A stretch of 64,000 nucleotides of DNA from Acinetobacter sp. TR3 (GTDB lineage: Bacteria > Pseudomonadota > Gammaproteobacteria > Pseudomonadales > Moraxellaceae): assembly GCF_027105055.1 (NCBI RefSeq), contig NZ_CP114264.1:124001-188000 (forward strand), read 5' to 3'. Of this stretch, positions 28,176 through 36,739 are shown piece after piece. A program made the translations under genes and the position numbers. The notes beneath the pieces are model-generated. The model had not been told where the DNA came from. It saw only the letters and a list, made by a program, of their open reading frames with translations, and searched no databases. How positions within the stretch are numbered: the stretch's first letter is position 1; each line of letters begins with the position of its first letter.

Positions 28176-31100
28176 TTAGCTCATCGGCATAATTTTTAAA
28201 CCAGAAAGCCAAGCACGTAATCCCGCTGGTTTGAGCGGTTTTTTCAATAGAATAATATTTTGCTGTTTCAAATATTGAGGCAACTCAGGATCAGAATCTG
28301 CTGTAATTAATGCAACTGGAATATGTGCAGGGCGATATTGTTCAATAAAATCTAATCCCCGTTGATCATGATTTAAATGCTGATCGATTAACCACACTTG
28401 AATATCTTCTTGTTCAATTATTTTTAGTGCTTCCGATGGCTCAGTTGCTGTAAAAATTTGATAGCCCCATTTGCTTAATAAAGTCTGCATACCTTGTAAA
28501 ATAGTTTCATCATTGTCTAAACAAAGCACTTTATATGCAGTATGTTGCAGTGCGGTCACATGCGCTGTAGTCACTTGAATTTTTGGTGCTTCGGCTAGCG
28601 GTACTTCGATCATAAAGCAAGAACCTTTGCCTAATTCTGAATAGACATGCACTGGGAAATCGAGCAGGCTCGTCATACGTTGAACAATCGCAAGACCAAG
28701 ACCAAGTCCTTGTTCACCCCAAGGTGAGGTATGCCCGCAACGCTCAAATTCTTGGAATAATTTCACCCGTTGTTGTTCATTGATGCCAGGTCCTGTATCC
28801 CAAACACCGATTCGAATATGGTTTGGTCTTTGTGCAGAACGTAATACACCAATAACGACACGACCTTGTGCTGTATAACGCAATGCATTACTAACGAAAT
28901 TCTGAATAATTCGTCGCATCCATTGTGGATCGGTATCAACCCAGAATTGAGTATCGTGTACAGACAGTTGAATATTACGCTGCGCTGCAATTGATTTAAA
29001 TTGCAATTCAAGATCATTTAAGAGGTCATGTAATGAATAGGCTTGGCGTTTGGGTTGGATGGTTCCACCTTCTAAACGGGCAATATCGAGTAGGGCAGAG
29101 AGCATGCTTTCAGCACCATACAGTGCGCGATCAAGTTGTTGTAAGGTCTGTTGGTCTTCAGTTGAGCTGACACTCTGTTCTAATGCTGTACTGAACAAAC
29201 GTGCTGCATGCATCGGTTGCAGTAAATCGTGACTGGCCGCTGCCAAAAATCGACTTTTAGATTGATTGGCTTTATCGGCTTGTTCACGGGCAAGTTGCTG
29301 TTCAGTTAGTGCATTTGCAAGCTGTTGAGTTCGATCACTCACTCTTTCTTCAAGAATCGCTTCATTCTCGCGGAACGCAGTAATATCGGCGAAGGTTGTG
29401 ACGAATCCTCCACCCTCAATAGGATTACCGCGCATTTGAATGACCAAGCCATCTTTACGAATACGTTCAAATTCATGGGCGCTACCGACTTTCATCCAGT
29501 GAATTCGTTTACGGACATGTTCTTCAACTGAACCGGGTCCACATTCTCCACGTTCTGCGTTATATCGAATTAAATCTGCAATTGGACAACCGACATAAAC
29601 AAGGTCTTTAGGATAATCAAATAAGGTAAGATATTGATTGTTCCATGCAACCAAACACATATTTTTATCAACAACACTCACCCCTTGAGTCATGTGGTCG
29701 ATCATGGTCATCAAAAGGTTTTGGTTAAAGCGTTGCCATTGTGAAGCTTGATCGAGAATATTCGCGACTTGCCCCAGTGCTAATCCATTATTGATCATGG
29801 CAGTGGTGAGCAAAGTACGTGCTGATGCAGCACCAATAATGCCTGCCAAGTATTGTTCAGTGAAGCGCCACCACATGCCATTTGCAACATGATTTTCATT
29901 GAGTACGACATGATTTTGTTCACAAAATTGCTGGAACGCTTGTGTTGTAGGGCGATCACCTGTAATACGTTTAGCCAAAGCCAATAGATCGCCAACTTTG
30001 AGCCGCGCTGCATTTTGCGGTAAATCGGTTAAATCAAGGTTTGTCTGGGTAGAGGGTAAAGGTTTGCTTTCATAGTAGAAAAAGCTTTCAGCCTGAATCT
30101 GTTCCGCAACACTTGGGCGATACAAACGAGAACCCCAAATATAGCAAATAATATTCAGTCCCAAAGACCACATGACACCATGGGTCAATGGTGCAAAAGA
30201 TTCAAAACCAAGTAAAGCTTCTGGACGTAAGCTATTAATATCGAAAGGCCCAAACAATAATAAATGTTGTGCGAACGCTTGATATTGTTCTGGGAGGCTA
30301 CGCAACAAAGTAGGAAATAATAGTGTGTAGCTCCACATGATGAAGCCTATGATCAGACCGACATAGACACCTTGACGGCTTGCACCACGCCAATATAAAC
30401 CACCGATGAGGGCTGGCGAAAATTGCGCAACTGCGCTAAAAGCCAATAGGCCAAATACTGATAATTGATTAATGTCATTAAAAAAGTGGAAGAATAAAAA
30501 ACCCAGTAACATCACACTGATAATACTAATTCTTCGAGTCAGTTTGAGTACTTTGGGTAATTGTTGGTCGTGTCGAGAGATAATCTTAAAGTGCCATAAA
30601 GCAGGCATAATTAAATCATTACTGAGCATGATAGAAAGTGCGACTGAGGCAACCAGTAACATACCTGTTGAAGCAGAGAAACCACCTAAAAAAGCGAGTA
30701 ATGCCAACCAATCTTGTTGATAGCTGAGTGGTAAGGCCAATACCGCAATATCAGGTGTACCTAATGTATCAGGAAGGGAGTGTAAGGCCCAACTGGCGAT
30801 AGGAATAATCGCCATGATGGTCAAAATCAAATACGCTGCAAACCAACGTCTTGCGCCACGAATATGTTTTTCATCACGCAATTCGACTACGGCAACATGA
30901 AACTGTCGCGGTAAACAGATCATAGCTAGCGCAGCGAGTAAGGTTTGTACCCAGAAGGTTTCAGGAACCCCTAATTGTTGCAAATCTTGAAAATGTTGAG
31001 TGATATCATTGCTGACTTGTTTGATATTTTCGGGGGATTGGAATAAGAAAAAAACTGCAACACTGAGTAACGCAAACAGTTTCACAAAAGATTCAAAAGC

Positions 31101-31670
31101 GACTGCAAGCATTAAGCCGCCGTGTTGTTCGGTATGTGCAATATGCCGAGTGCCAAAAATCATAGCCAAAATCGCAAGTACTGCTGTAAGTAATAACACA
31201 CTATTTGTGGTGGTATGAACATGTGCATTCTGTTCGAGTACAACGGAGGCACTCAATGCAATCGCTCTTAATTGCAAAGCGAGATAAGGGATAATTGCAA
31301 TCACTGCAAGAATGGTGACTAGTGCCGCTAAGCTGCCACTTTTGCCATAGCGAGCAGCAACGAAATCGGCAATTGACGAAATCGCATGATGCTGTCGAAT
31401 CCGACCCAAACGTTTCCAAATATCGTAACCAAACCAAATAAATAGCAACGGACCTAGATAGATCGGGAGGAAAATAATACCTTCACGGACTGCTGCACCT
31501 GTTGCGCCGTAAAATGTCCAAGATGAACAATATACGCCTAAAGTTAAGCTGAACATCAACATACGACCACGTGTGCTTAAGCGACTGGCATGTTTTTCTC
31601 CAAAAAAAGCACAGCCAAATAACAGCACGATATATAGGGCAAGTACCCCAATAATAAGCCAATTGTTCAT
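28176..31670 (-). CDS. CbrA-like hybrid sensor kinase with sodium-solute-symporter N-terminus
   Basis: The protein has about 1164 residues from the ATG at 31670, which has a GAG site; an ATG at 31694 adds eight residues. The N-terminal ~500 residues form an SSS transporter-like domain with about 13 helices. A PAS domain follows (SVVDKNMCLVAWNNQY). The HisKA H-box is AASHDLLQPMHAARL, the HATPase has NFVSNALRYT, DTGPGI and GLGLGLAIV, and a C-terminal receiver has the phospho-Asp in VWLIDQHL. Pseudomonas CbrA senses carbon/nitrogen balance. The fused receiver and the lack of an adjacent cbrB are differences. Confidence 0.88.
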   Translation of the reverse strand: MNNWLIIGVLALYIVLLFGCAFFGEKHASRLSTRGRMLMFSLTLGVYCSSWTFYGATGAAVREGIIFLPIYLGPLLFIWFGYDIWKRLGRIRQHHAISSIADFVAARYGKSGSLAALVTILAVIAIIPYLALQLRAIALSASVVLEQNAHVHTTTNSVLLLTAVLAILAMIFGTRHIAHTEQHGGLMLAVAFESFVKLFALLSVAVFFLFQSPENIKQVSNDITQHFQDLQQLGVPETFWVQTLLAALAMICLPRQFHVAVVELRDEKHIRGARRWFAAYLILTIMAIIPIASWALHSLPDTLGTPDIAVLALPLSYQQDWLALLAFLGGFSASTGMLLVASVALSIMLSNDLIMPALWHFKIISRHDQQLPKVLKLTRRISIISVMLLGFLFFHFFNDINQLSVFGLLAFSAVAQFSPALIGGLYWRGASRQGVYVGLIIGFIMWSYTLLFPTLLRSLPEQYQAFAQHLLLFGPFDINSLRPEALLGFESFAPLTHGVMWSLGLNIICYIWGSRLYRPSVAEQIQAESFFYYESKPLPSTQTNLDLTDLPQNAARLKVGDLLALAKRITGDRPTTQAFQQFCEQNHVVLNENHVANGMWWRFTEQYLAGIIGAASARTLLTTAMINNGLALGQVANILDQASQWQRFNQNLLMTMIDHMTQGVSVVDKNMCLVAWNNQYLTLFDYPKDLVYVGCPIADLIRYNAERGECGPGSVEEHVRKRIHWMKVGSAHEFERIRKDGLVIQMRGNPIEGGGFVTTFADITAFRENEAILEERVSDRTQQLANALTEQQLAREQADKANQSKSRFLAAASHDLLQPMHAARLFSTALEQSVSSTEDQQTLQQLDRALYGAESMLSALLDIARLEGGTIQPKRQAYSLHDLLNDLELQFKSIAAQRNIQLSVHDTQFWVDTDPQWMRRIIQNFVSNALRYTAQGRVVIGVLRSAQRPNHIRIGVWDTGPGINEQQRVKLFQEFERCGHTSPWGEQGLGLGLAIVQRMTSLLDFPVHVYSELGKGSCFMIEVPLAEAPKIQVTTAHVTALQHTAYKVLCLDNDETILQGMQTLLSKWGYQIFTATEPSEALKIIEQEDIQVWLIDQHLNHDQRGLDFIEQYRPAHIPVALITADSDPELPQYLKQQNIILLKKPLKPAGLRAWLSGLKIMPMS

Positions 31671-31820
31671 ATTGCTCACGTGATCAAACTCCATTTTCTA
31701 TCATACCCGAAGCATCAAAAGGGTTATGAGCAGAGATTTGTATTTAGAGACCAAAGTCTAAGTTACGAGTCAAGCATAATCTTGTTAATTTAAATAATGA
31801 AAAATCCCTAGTAAAAAGGG

Positions 31821-31834
31821 GTCCACGGCTGGAC
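31821..31834 (+). other. Small hairpin just upstream of the DUF485 gene
   Basis: GTCCA, loop CGGC, TGGAC lies 9 bases before the AAGGAG ribosome site. It may influence translation of the DUF485-actP message. Confidence 0.35.
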
Positions 31835-31851
31835 ACAAAAATAAGGAGTTA

Positions 31852-32187
31852 ATGATGGATGACTCACAGGTAGAACGCATTCTACACAATCCAAAGTTTC
31901 AAGAAATGGTCAGCAAAAAACGTACATTAAGTTGGACATTAACAGCAATCATGTTGTTTATCTATGTCGGATTTATGCTTTTAGTTGGCTATAACAAAGA
32001 GTTCCTAGCAAGTTCTTTTAGTGGTGGTGTAACAACATGGGGCATGCCCCTCGGTTTAGGCATTATCGTACTGTCATTTTTATTGTGTGGTGTCTATTCA
32101 TACATCGCCAATAATACACTTGATCAGTTGAATGAAGAGGCTCTCAAGGAAGTTGAGGCAATCACACATGAAAAAGGGATGCACTGA
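31852..32187 (+). CDS. DUF485 membrane protein (YjcH type)
   Basis: The 111-residue protein has two transmembrane helices (about residues 28-48 and 62-86), encoded directly before the acetate permease as in many bacteria. The second ATG at 31855 is better spaced from AAGGAG. Its stop is one base before the actP ATG (TGAGATG), so translation is coupled. Thought to assist the symporter. Confidence 0.9.
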   Translation: MMDDSQVERILHNPKFQEMVSKKRTLSWTLTAIMLFIYVGFMLLVGYNKEFLASSFSGGVTTWGMPLGLGIIVLSFLLCGVYSYIANNTLDQLNEEALKEVEAITHEKGMH

Positions 32188-32188
32188 G

Positions 32189-33904
32189 ATGAAAGGGACG
32201 TCATTCAAAGCGAAACTGTTCGCGCTTGCAAGCCTATGTTGTTCTCACGTTGCATTTGCTAGCCCTGATTTAGGTGCAGCAGAGCAACAGGCAACAAACT
32301 GGCATGCAATCATCATGTTCACCATTTTTGTTGGTTTCACTTTGTTTATTACTAAGTGGGCAGCAAAACAAACCACGAATACAGCTGATTTCTATACCGC
32401 AGGTGGTGGAATTAGTGGCTTCCAAAATGGTTTAGCGATTGCAGGTGACTATATGTCAGCCGCATCGTTCCTCGGTATTTCAGCACTTGTGTTCAGTTCA
32501 GGCTTTGATGGTTTGCTCTATTCACTTGGTTTCATGGTCGGTTGGCCAATCGTACTTTTCCTTGTTGCTGAACGTTTACGTAACTTAGGTAAATATAATC
32601 TTTCTGATGTAGTTTCTTTCCGTTTGGAAGAAAAACCAGTTCGTACCTTAGCTGCATTAAGTTCTTTAGTTGTGGTTGCATTTTATCTGATTGCTCAAAT
32701 GGTAGGAGCAGGTCAGTTAATCAAATTACTTTTTGGTTTGAACTATAATATTGCGGTTGTAATCGTCGGTTTGTTGATGATGGCATACGTAATTTTTGGT
32801 GGTATGTTAGCAACCACTTGGGTACAAATCATTAAAGCCGTAATGTTACTCAGTGGTGCAACATTCATGGCATTCATGGTGATGAAAGCTGTTGGCTTTA
32901 GTTTTTCAAACATGTTCAATCAAGCGATTGGTGTGTATAGCCAATCTCACAGCATTAGCTGGGATGAAGCTGCAAAAATCATGGGGCCTGGTAAATTGGC
33001 TGCAAACCCGATTGATGCTTTATCACTTGGTCTTGCATTAATGTTTGGTACTGCGGGCTTACCACATATCTTAATGCGTTTCTTTACGGTTAAAGATGCT
33101 AAAGAAGCACGTAAATCAGTTGTTGTTGCAACAGGCTTTATTGGTTACTTCTATCTATTAACTTTCATCATTGGTTTCGGTGCGATCTTATTCGTTTCAA
33201 ACAACCCTCAATTCCTTGATGTTGCGAAAGCAGCGGTAACAGGTAAATTAGAGTTGGTTGGTGGTAACAACATGGCTGCGGTTCACTTAAGTGATGCAGT
33301 CGGTGGTGACTTGTTCATGGGCTTCATCTCAGCGGTTGCATTCGCAACGATTCTCGCTGTAGTTGCAGGCTTAACACTTTCAGGCGCATCTGCGATTTCA
33401 CATGACTTATATGCAAACGTATTCAAAAAAGGTCAAACAACGCCTCAATCTGAATTACGTATGTCAAAAATTGCGACTTTAGGTTTAGCAATCTTTGCCA
33501 TGATTCTAGGGATTTTGTTCGAAAAACAAAACGTTGCGTTCATGGTTGGTTTAGCATTCTCTGTTGCATGTTGTGCAAACTTCCCAGTACTTGTATTGTC
33601 TATGTTCTGGAAAGGTTTAACGACACGCGGTGCGGTGATCGGTGGTGTTGTTGGTCTAGTGACTGCTGTAACCCTAATCATTCTGTCTAAAGCGGTTTGG
33701 GTTGACACCTTGAAACTTTCAGATACTCCAGTGAATCCATTCAATGGCCCTGCAATTTTCGCGATGCCATTATCTTTCCTTTGCTGCTGGTTCTTCTCAG
33801 TAACTGATAAAACTGCACGTGCAGAGAAAGAGCGTAAAGCGTTCGATGCTCAGTTTGTTCGTTCACAAACAGGTATTGGTATCTCTGGTGCATCTGATCA
33901 CTAA
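32189..33904 (+). CDS. actP: Acetate/cation symporter ActP
   Basis: This sodium:solute symporter takes up acetate and other short monocarboxylates. The frame is open further upstream, but the ATG at 32189 directly after the DUF485 stop starts a signal-like sequence ([24 protein letters not shown]). It has about 13 helices, with the SSS family stretches [28 protein letters not shown] and [15 protein letters not shown]. Divergent from the CbrA-like sensor, which could regulate it. Confidence 0.93.
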   Translation: MKGTSFKAKLFALASLCCSHVAFASPDLGAAEQQATNWHAIIMFTIFVGFTLFITKWAAKQTTNTADFYTAGGGISGFQNGLAIAGDYMSAASFLGISALVFSSGFDGLLYSLGFMVGWPIVLFLVAERLRNLGKYNLSDVVSFRLEEKPVRTLAALSSLVVVAFYLIAQMVGAGQLIKLLFGLNYNIAVVIVGLLMMAYVIFGGMLATTWVQIIKAVMLLSGATFMAFMVMKAVGFSFSNMFNQAIGVYSQSHSISWDEAAKIMGPGKLAANPIDALSLGLALMFGTAGLPHILMRFFTVKDAKEARKSVVVATGFIGYFYLLTFIIGFGAILFVSNNPQFLDVAKAAVTGKLELVGGNNMAAVHLSDAVGGDLFMGFISAVAFATILAVVAGLTLSGASAISHDLYANVFKKGQTTPQSELRMSKIATLGLAIFAMILGILFEKQNVAFMVGLAFSVACCANFPVLVLSMFWKGLTTRGAVIGGVVGLVTAVTLIILSKAVWVDTLKLSDTPVNPFNGPAIFAMPLSFLCCWFFSVTDKTARAEKERKAFDAQFVRSQTGIGISGASDH

Positions 33905-33927
33905 ATAGATCGAATCCTAAAAATTAC

Positions 33928-33952
33928 AGCCCTCAATTTTGAGGGCTTTTTC
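33928..33952. terminator. Terminator between actP and the MpaB-family gene
   Basis: AGCCCTCA, short loop, TGAGGGCT then TTTTTC; positioned just past actP and before the convergent gene. Confidence 0.85.
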
Positions 33953-33954
33953 TA

Positions 33955-35163
33955 TTATTGATGCATACTGGCCAGTTGTTGAGCTTGATTATGATAGAGT
34001 GACAAACCGATTCGTTGCAAATGCCGCCCTTTTTCTTCAAGCAGTTGATTTAATTTTGGAATATGTTTCGCACCTGTATAAAGTGCTAGATTTCGACCAA
34101 TTAAATAATAAGCAAACCATGAGGCTGACTGAGGTGCTAAACCCAATTTCTGCATTTTCTTGCGACCAATAAAGAACTGGGTAATTTCGAGGTGTTGCTT
34201 ATAGGCTAGTTTTTGCTGAAAAGAGCGTAAGTAACGATATTTCCGTTCAAAGGGTTCTTTGGAAAGACTAGAGCCAAGAGAAATACTGCTCTCATCAGAT
34301 TGAGGATGTGAAAACTGCATCCAGTACATGAGCTTCCATCCATCAGCTTCATTATCCACTAACCATTTTTCTTCAACGCCCATCAACCAACCCGCATATT
34401 TCCAAAAATGTAAAAAACTATCAACTTCTTGTGCGCTAGGAAAAATTCCCAATGCCCTTATACCAATCAATACCACGCCACTAAAGGCAATATTGGTCAT
34501 GGCCTGATCATATTGGTTAATAGGTAGCCCCCAAGTCTCGGCATCCCATTTCTCCGATTTTTGTAATTGATGGCGTACCAGTGAGTGAATAAAACGCACA
34601 AAGATCGTGGAGGTAAAGCCTTTACTAAAACGTTCAAACCCATCTTGTTCGGTGATATCGACCCACCATTTAGTTGTTTCGGCTAAACGTGTACCTGCCT
34701 GTTTTTTTAATGCGCCTGTCAGGACCAAGGGTTGGTTAAAACCAGGGTACAAATAACCTGTCATTAGAGATAAATCTCGTAGGATCAGTCCGTTATTGAT
34801 GCCTAGGCGATAGGTAAATTTAAGTGCTTGATCGACTTTGGCTTGCTCATACCAATCAGGTTTTTGTCCCACCAATTGAAAGAAGCAGTTGAGTTCAGGA
34901 ATTTCAAGCGGCAGCTTATCTAAACCTTCATACAGCGCCGTTTCAAAATATTTTCGATGCTGTTTGGGATTTTGAAGTATCCAAAGTAGCAGTTGATCCA
35001 TGGGTGCATCACCACTTTGCAAGGCTGTGTTCAAGGCGAGATATTCTTGATAATTCGGTTGAATTTGTTGATGCGTCATATAACCAAGAATTTTGGTTTT
35101 AATATTCGATTGAATCATGTCTTCAAACGCTGCTAAGCGTTTAGGTTTAACGATGCTTTGCAT
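33955..35163 (-). CDS. MpaB-family (DUF2236) oxygenase-like protein
   Basis: The 402-residue protein has the all-helical fold of the MpaB/latex-clearing group. Visible family features are FVRFIHSLVRHQL (haem-region His residues), DAETWGLPINQYDQAMTNIAF and GWLMGVEEKWLV. Members are haem b proteins acting on hydrocarbons or unknown substrates. Divergent from a TetR-type gene with inverted repeats between them, so it is probably regulated by it. Substrate unknown. Confidence 0.78.
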   Translation of the reverse strand: MQSIVKPKRLAAFEDMIQSNIKTKILGYMTHQQIQPNYQEYLALNTALQSGDAPMDQLLLWILQNPKQHRKYFETALYEGLDKLPLEIPELNCFFQLVGQKPDWYEQAKVDQALKFTYRLGINNGLILRDLSLMTGYLYPGFNQPLVLTGALKKQAGTRLAETTKWWVDITEQDGFERFSKGFTSTIFVRFIHSLVRHQLQKSEKWDAETWGLPINQYDQAMTNIAFSGVVLIGIRALGIFPSAQEVDSFLHFWKYAGWLMGVEEKWLVDNEADGWKLMYWMQFSHPQSDESSISLGSSLSKEPFERKYRYLRSFQQKLAYKQHLEITQFFIGRKKMQKLGLAPQSASWFAYYLIGRNLALYTGAKHIPKLNQLLEEKGRHLQRIGLSLYHNQAQQLASMHQ

Positions 35164-35173
35164 TGTAGAAAGC

Positions 35174-35225
35174 CTTTGATTGTTATTTAATCAAAGCTTA
35201 ATATGAATAAATATTCGTATTCAAT
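35174..35225. promoter_or_regulatory. Inverted repeats between the MpaB-family and TetR-family genes
   Basis: CTTTGATT (35174-35181) and its perfect complement (35189-35196) surround 7 bases. A second dyad follows with GAATA-N2-TATTC and TGAATA…TATTCA near 35202-35222. These are candidate operators for the divergent TetR-type repressor. Confidence 0.5.
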
Positions 35226-35248
35226 TCGCGTTTTAATAAAGGCTGAAC

Positions 35249-35845
35249 ATGAGAAAAAGACCCCAGCAGCAACGTGCAAAAATGATCGTCGAAAGTATTC
35301 TGGAGGGAACGCAAAAATGTATTTCTGAATATGGTGTATTACAATTAACTACACCTAAAATTTCTGAAAAATCAGGGGTAAGTGTCGGGTCAATTTATCA
35401 ATACTTTGAAAATAAAGAACAGATTGTTGCTGAACTATTGTTACGTAAAAGCGAAAATTTAGGGCAAGCACTAAAGCAGTTAGTGATGCTCCAACAACAA
35501 ACAGCTATTCAAGACATCATCACATTAAGTATCACTTTTGGTTTTGAATCATTGAAATCAGATCATGGTTTTTTTATCGAAATCTTAAAAAATTGGCATA
35601 CCTATAGTGATTCAGAAGCGGCACAAGTATTGGAGCAGCATTTCTTGGAAGTGGGGATGTACTTATTTGGACGTTACTACCCCCATTGGGATTTTGAGAC
35701 TTTAAAACACAAGTCTTTTGTGATTATTAACAGTACTTTATTTACCATGATGCGTTATGCCAGTAAAAATACCTTTTTAATTGAAGAACAACGTTTGCAA
35801 CAAGAACTCTCTAAAATGATTGTTGCCTTTTTAGATACGGTGTGA
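35249..35845 (+). CDS. TetR-family transcriptional regulator
   Basis: The 198-residue protein has an N-terminal helix-turn-helix at about residues 28-60 (TPKISEKSGVSVGSIYQYFENKEQIV), the TetR signature. The ligand-binding half is helical and unassigned. It diverges from the MpaB-family gene and precedes the channel-like gene by 45 bp, so either may be its target. Confidence 0.92.
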   Translation: MRKRPQQQRAKMIVESILEGTQKCISEYGVLQLTTPKISEKSGVSVGSIYQYFENKEQIVAELLLRKSENLGQALKQLVMLQQQTAIQDIITLSITFGFESLKSDHGFFIEILKNWHTYSDSEAAQVLEQHFLEVGMYLFGRYYPHWDFETLKHKSFVIINSTLFTMMRYASKNTFLIEEQRLQQELSKMIVAFLDTV

Positions 35846-35890
35846 TGCCATTAACTTAATGAAAATCATAACAATCACAAGGAAAACAAC

Positions 35891-36586
35891 ATGCAAAGCT
35901 TAAAACAATTTTGGGGTGGTTTTCGTTTATTACCTTCTGCGTGGTTGTTGTTGGTGCAATTGGCATTATTAGTTATGGCGATGTTGACTTATGGAGATAG
36001 TGAATATCGTGCTTTAACTTGGTCACTAGGTGTTTTAGCTCTCTTAATTATCGCCAAGGTCATTCGCCAAACACCAGTATTTACATTTTGGGGCTTAATC
36101 TTTGTCAGTGGCGCTTTTCTATTTTCAATTTTAATTTTTATTGGCTATGACAATTCGACAATCCAAATTATCGCTTATAGTTTTGAAGCATTAGCGTATT
36201 TTTATGCGGCTTATGGATTATTACGCTATATGTTTGCAGATCGTTATCTCACCAAAGATGAATTATTTGCTGCAGGTGCAGTTTTTACTCTCATCGCTTG
36301 GGCATTCGCCTTTTTATATAGTATTTGCCAGTTGCTTTTACCCAATAGTTTTCAAAACCCAAATCAGCCACAAGATTTACAAGTTTGGCTCGATTTATTA
36401 TTTCTGAGTTTTAGTCTGCAATCAGCAACGGGTTTATCTGATTTGATGCCAATTAGCCCAGCCGCTAGAGTATTAACCATGCTACAAATGTTTGGTGGGG
36501 TGATGTATCTCGCTGTCGTAGTTTCTCGATTAATTGCATTGCAATATATTGCCCATTTACCTAAGCAATCGAGCGATAAAGAATAA
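35891..36586 (+). CDS. Ion-channel-like membrane protein
   Basis: The 231-residue protein has six or seven hydrophobic helices. The C-terminal part resembles the two-helix pore module of Ion_trans_2 channels: a helix, a re-entrant stretch SLQSATGLSDLMPISPAARVL, and a final helix. The usual selectivity filter TVGYGD is replaced by ATGLSDLM, so potassium conduction is doubtful. Good ribosome site (AAGGAAAAC). Confidence 0.65.
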   Translation: MQSLKQFWGGFRLLPSAWLLLVQLALLVMAMLTYGDSEYRALTWSLGVLALLIIAKVIRQTPVFTFWGLIFVSGAFLFSILIFIGYDNSTIQIIAYSFEALAYFYAAYGLLRYMFADRYLTKDELFAAGAVFTLIAWAFAFLYSICQLLLPNSFQNPNQPQDLQVWLDLLFLSFSLQSATGLSDLMPISPAARVLTMLQMFGGVMYLAVVVSRLIALQYIAHLPKQSSDKE

Positions 36587-36671
36587 ATACAGTTACAGCA
36601 TTACAACTGCTTTATTTTTCACATTTTTTATAATTTATATCGAGTTTTTGCAAAATTTAAACTCGCTTTTG

Positions 36672-36707
36672 TTCACATTGTGAATGTCTTATTTGACCCT
36701 TAGGGTC
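36672..36707. promoter_or_regulatory. Two palindromes upstream of the BCCT transporter gene
   Basis: TTCACATTGTGAA (36672-36684) is a perfect palindrome around a T. GACCC-TTA-GGGTC (36695-36707) is a second dyad. They are possible operators for osmotic or choline-responsive regulators such as BetI, which is not in this window. Confidence 0.45.
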
Positions 36708-36739
36708 TGTCGTTATCATTAAAAAAATATGGGGGAATT

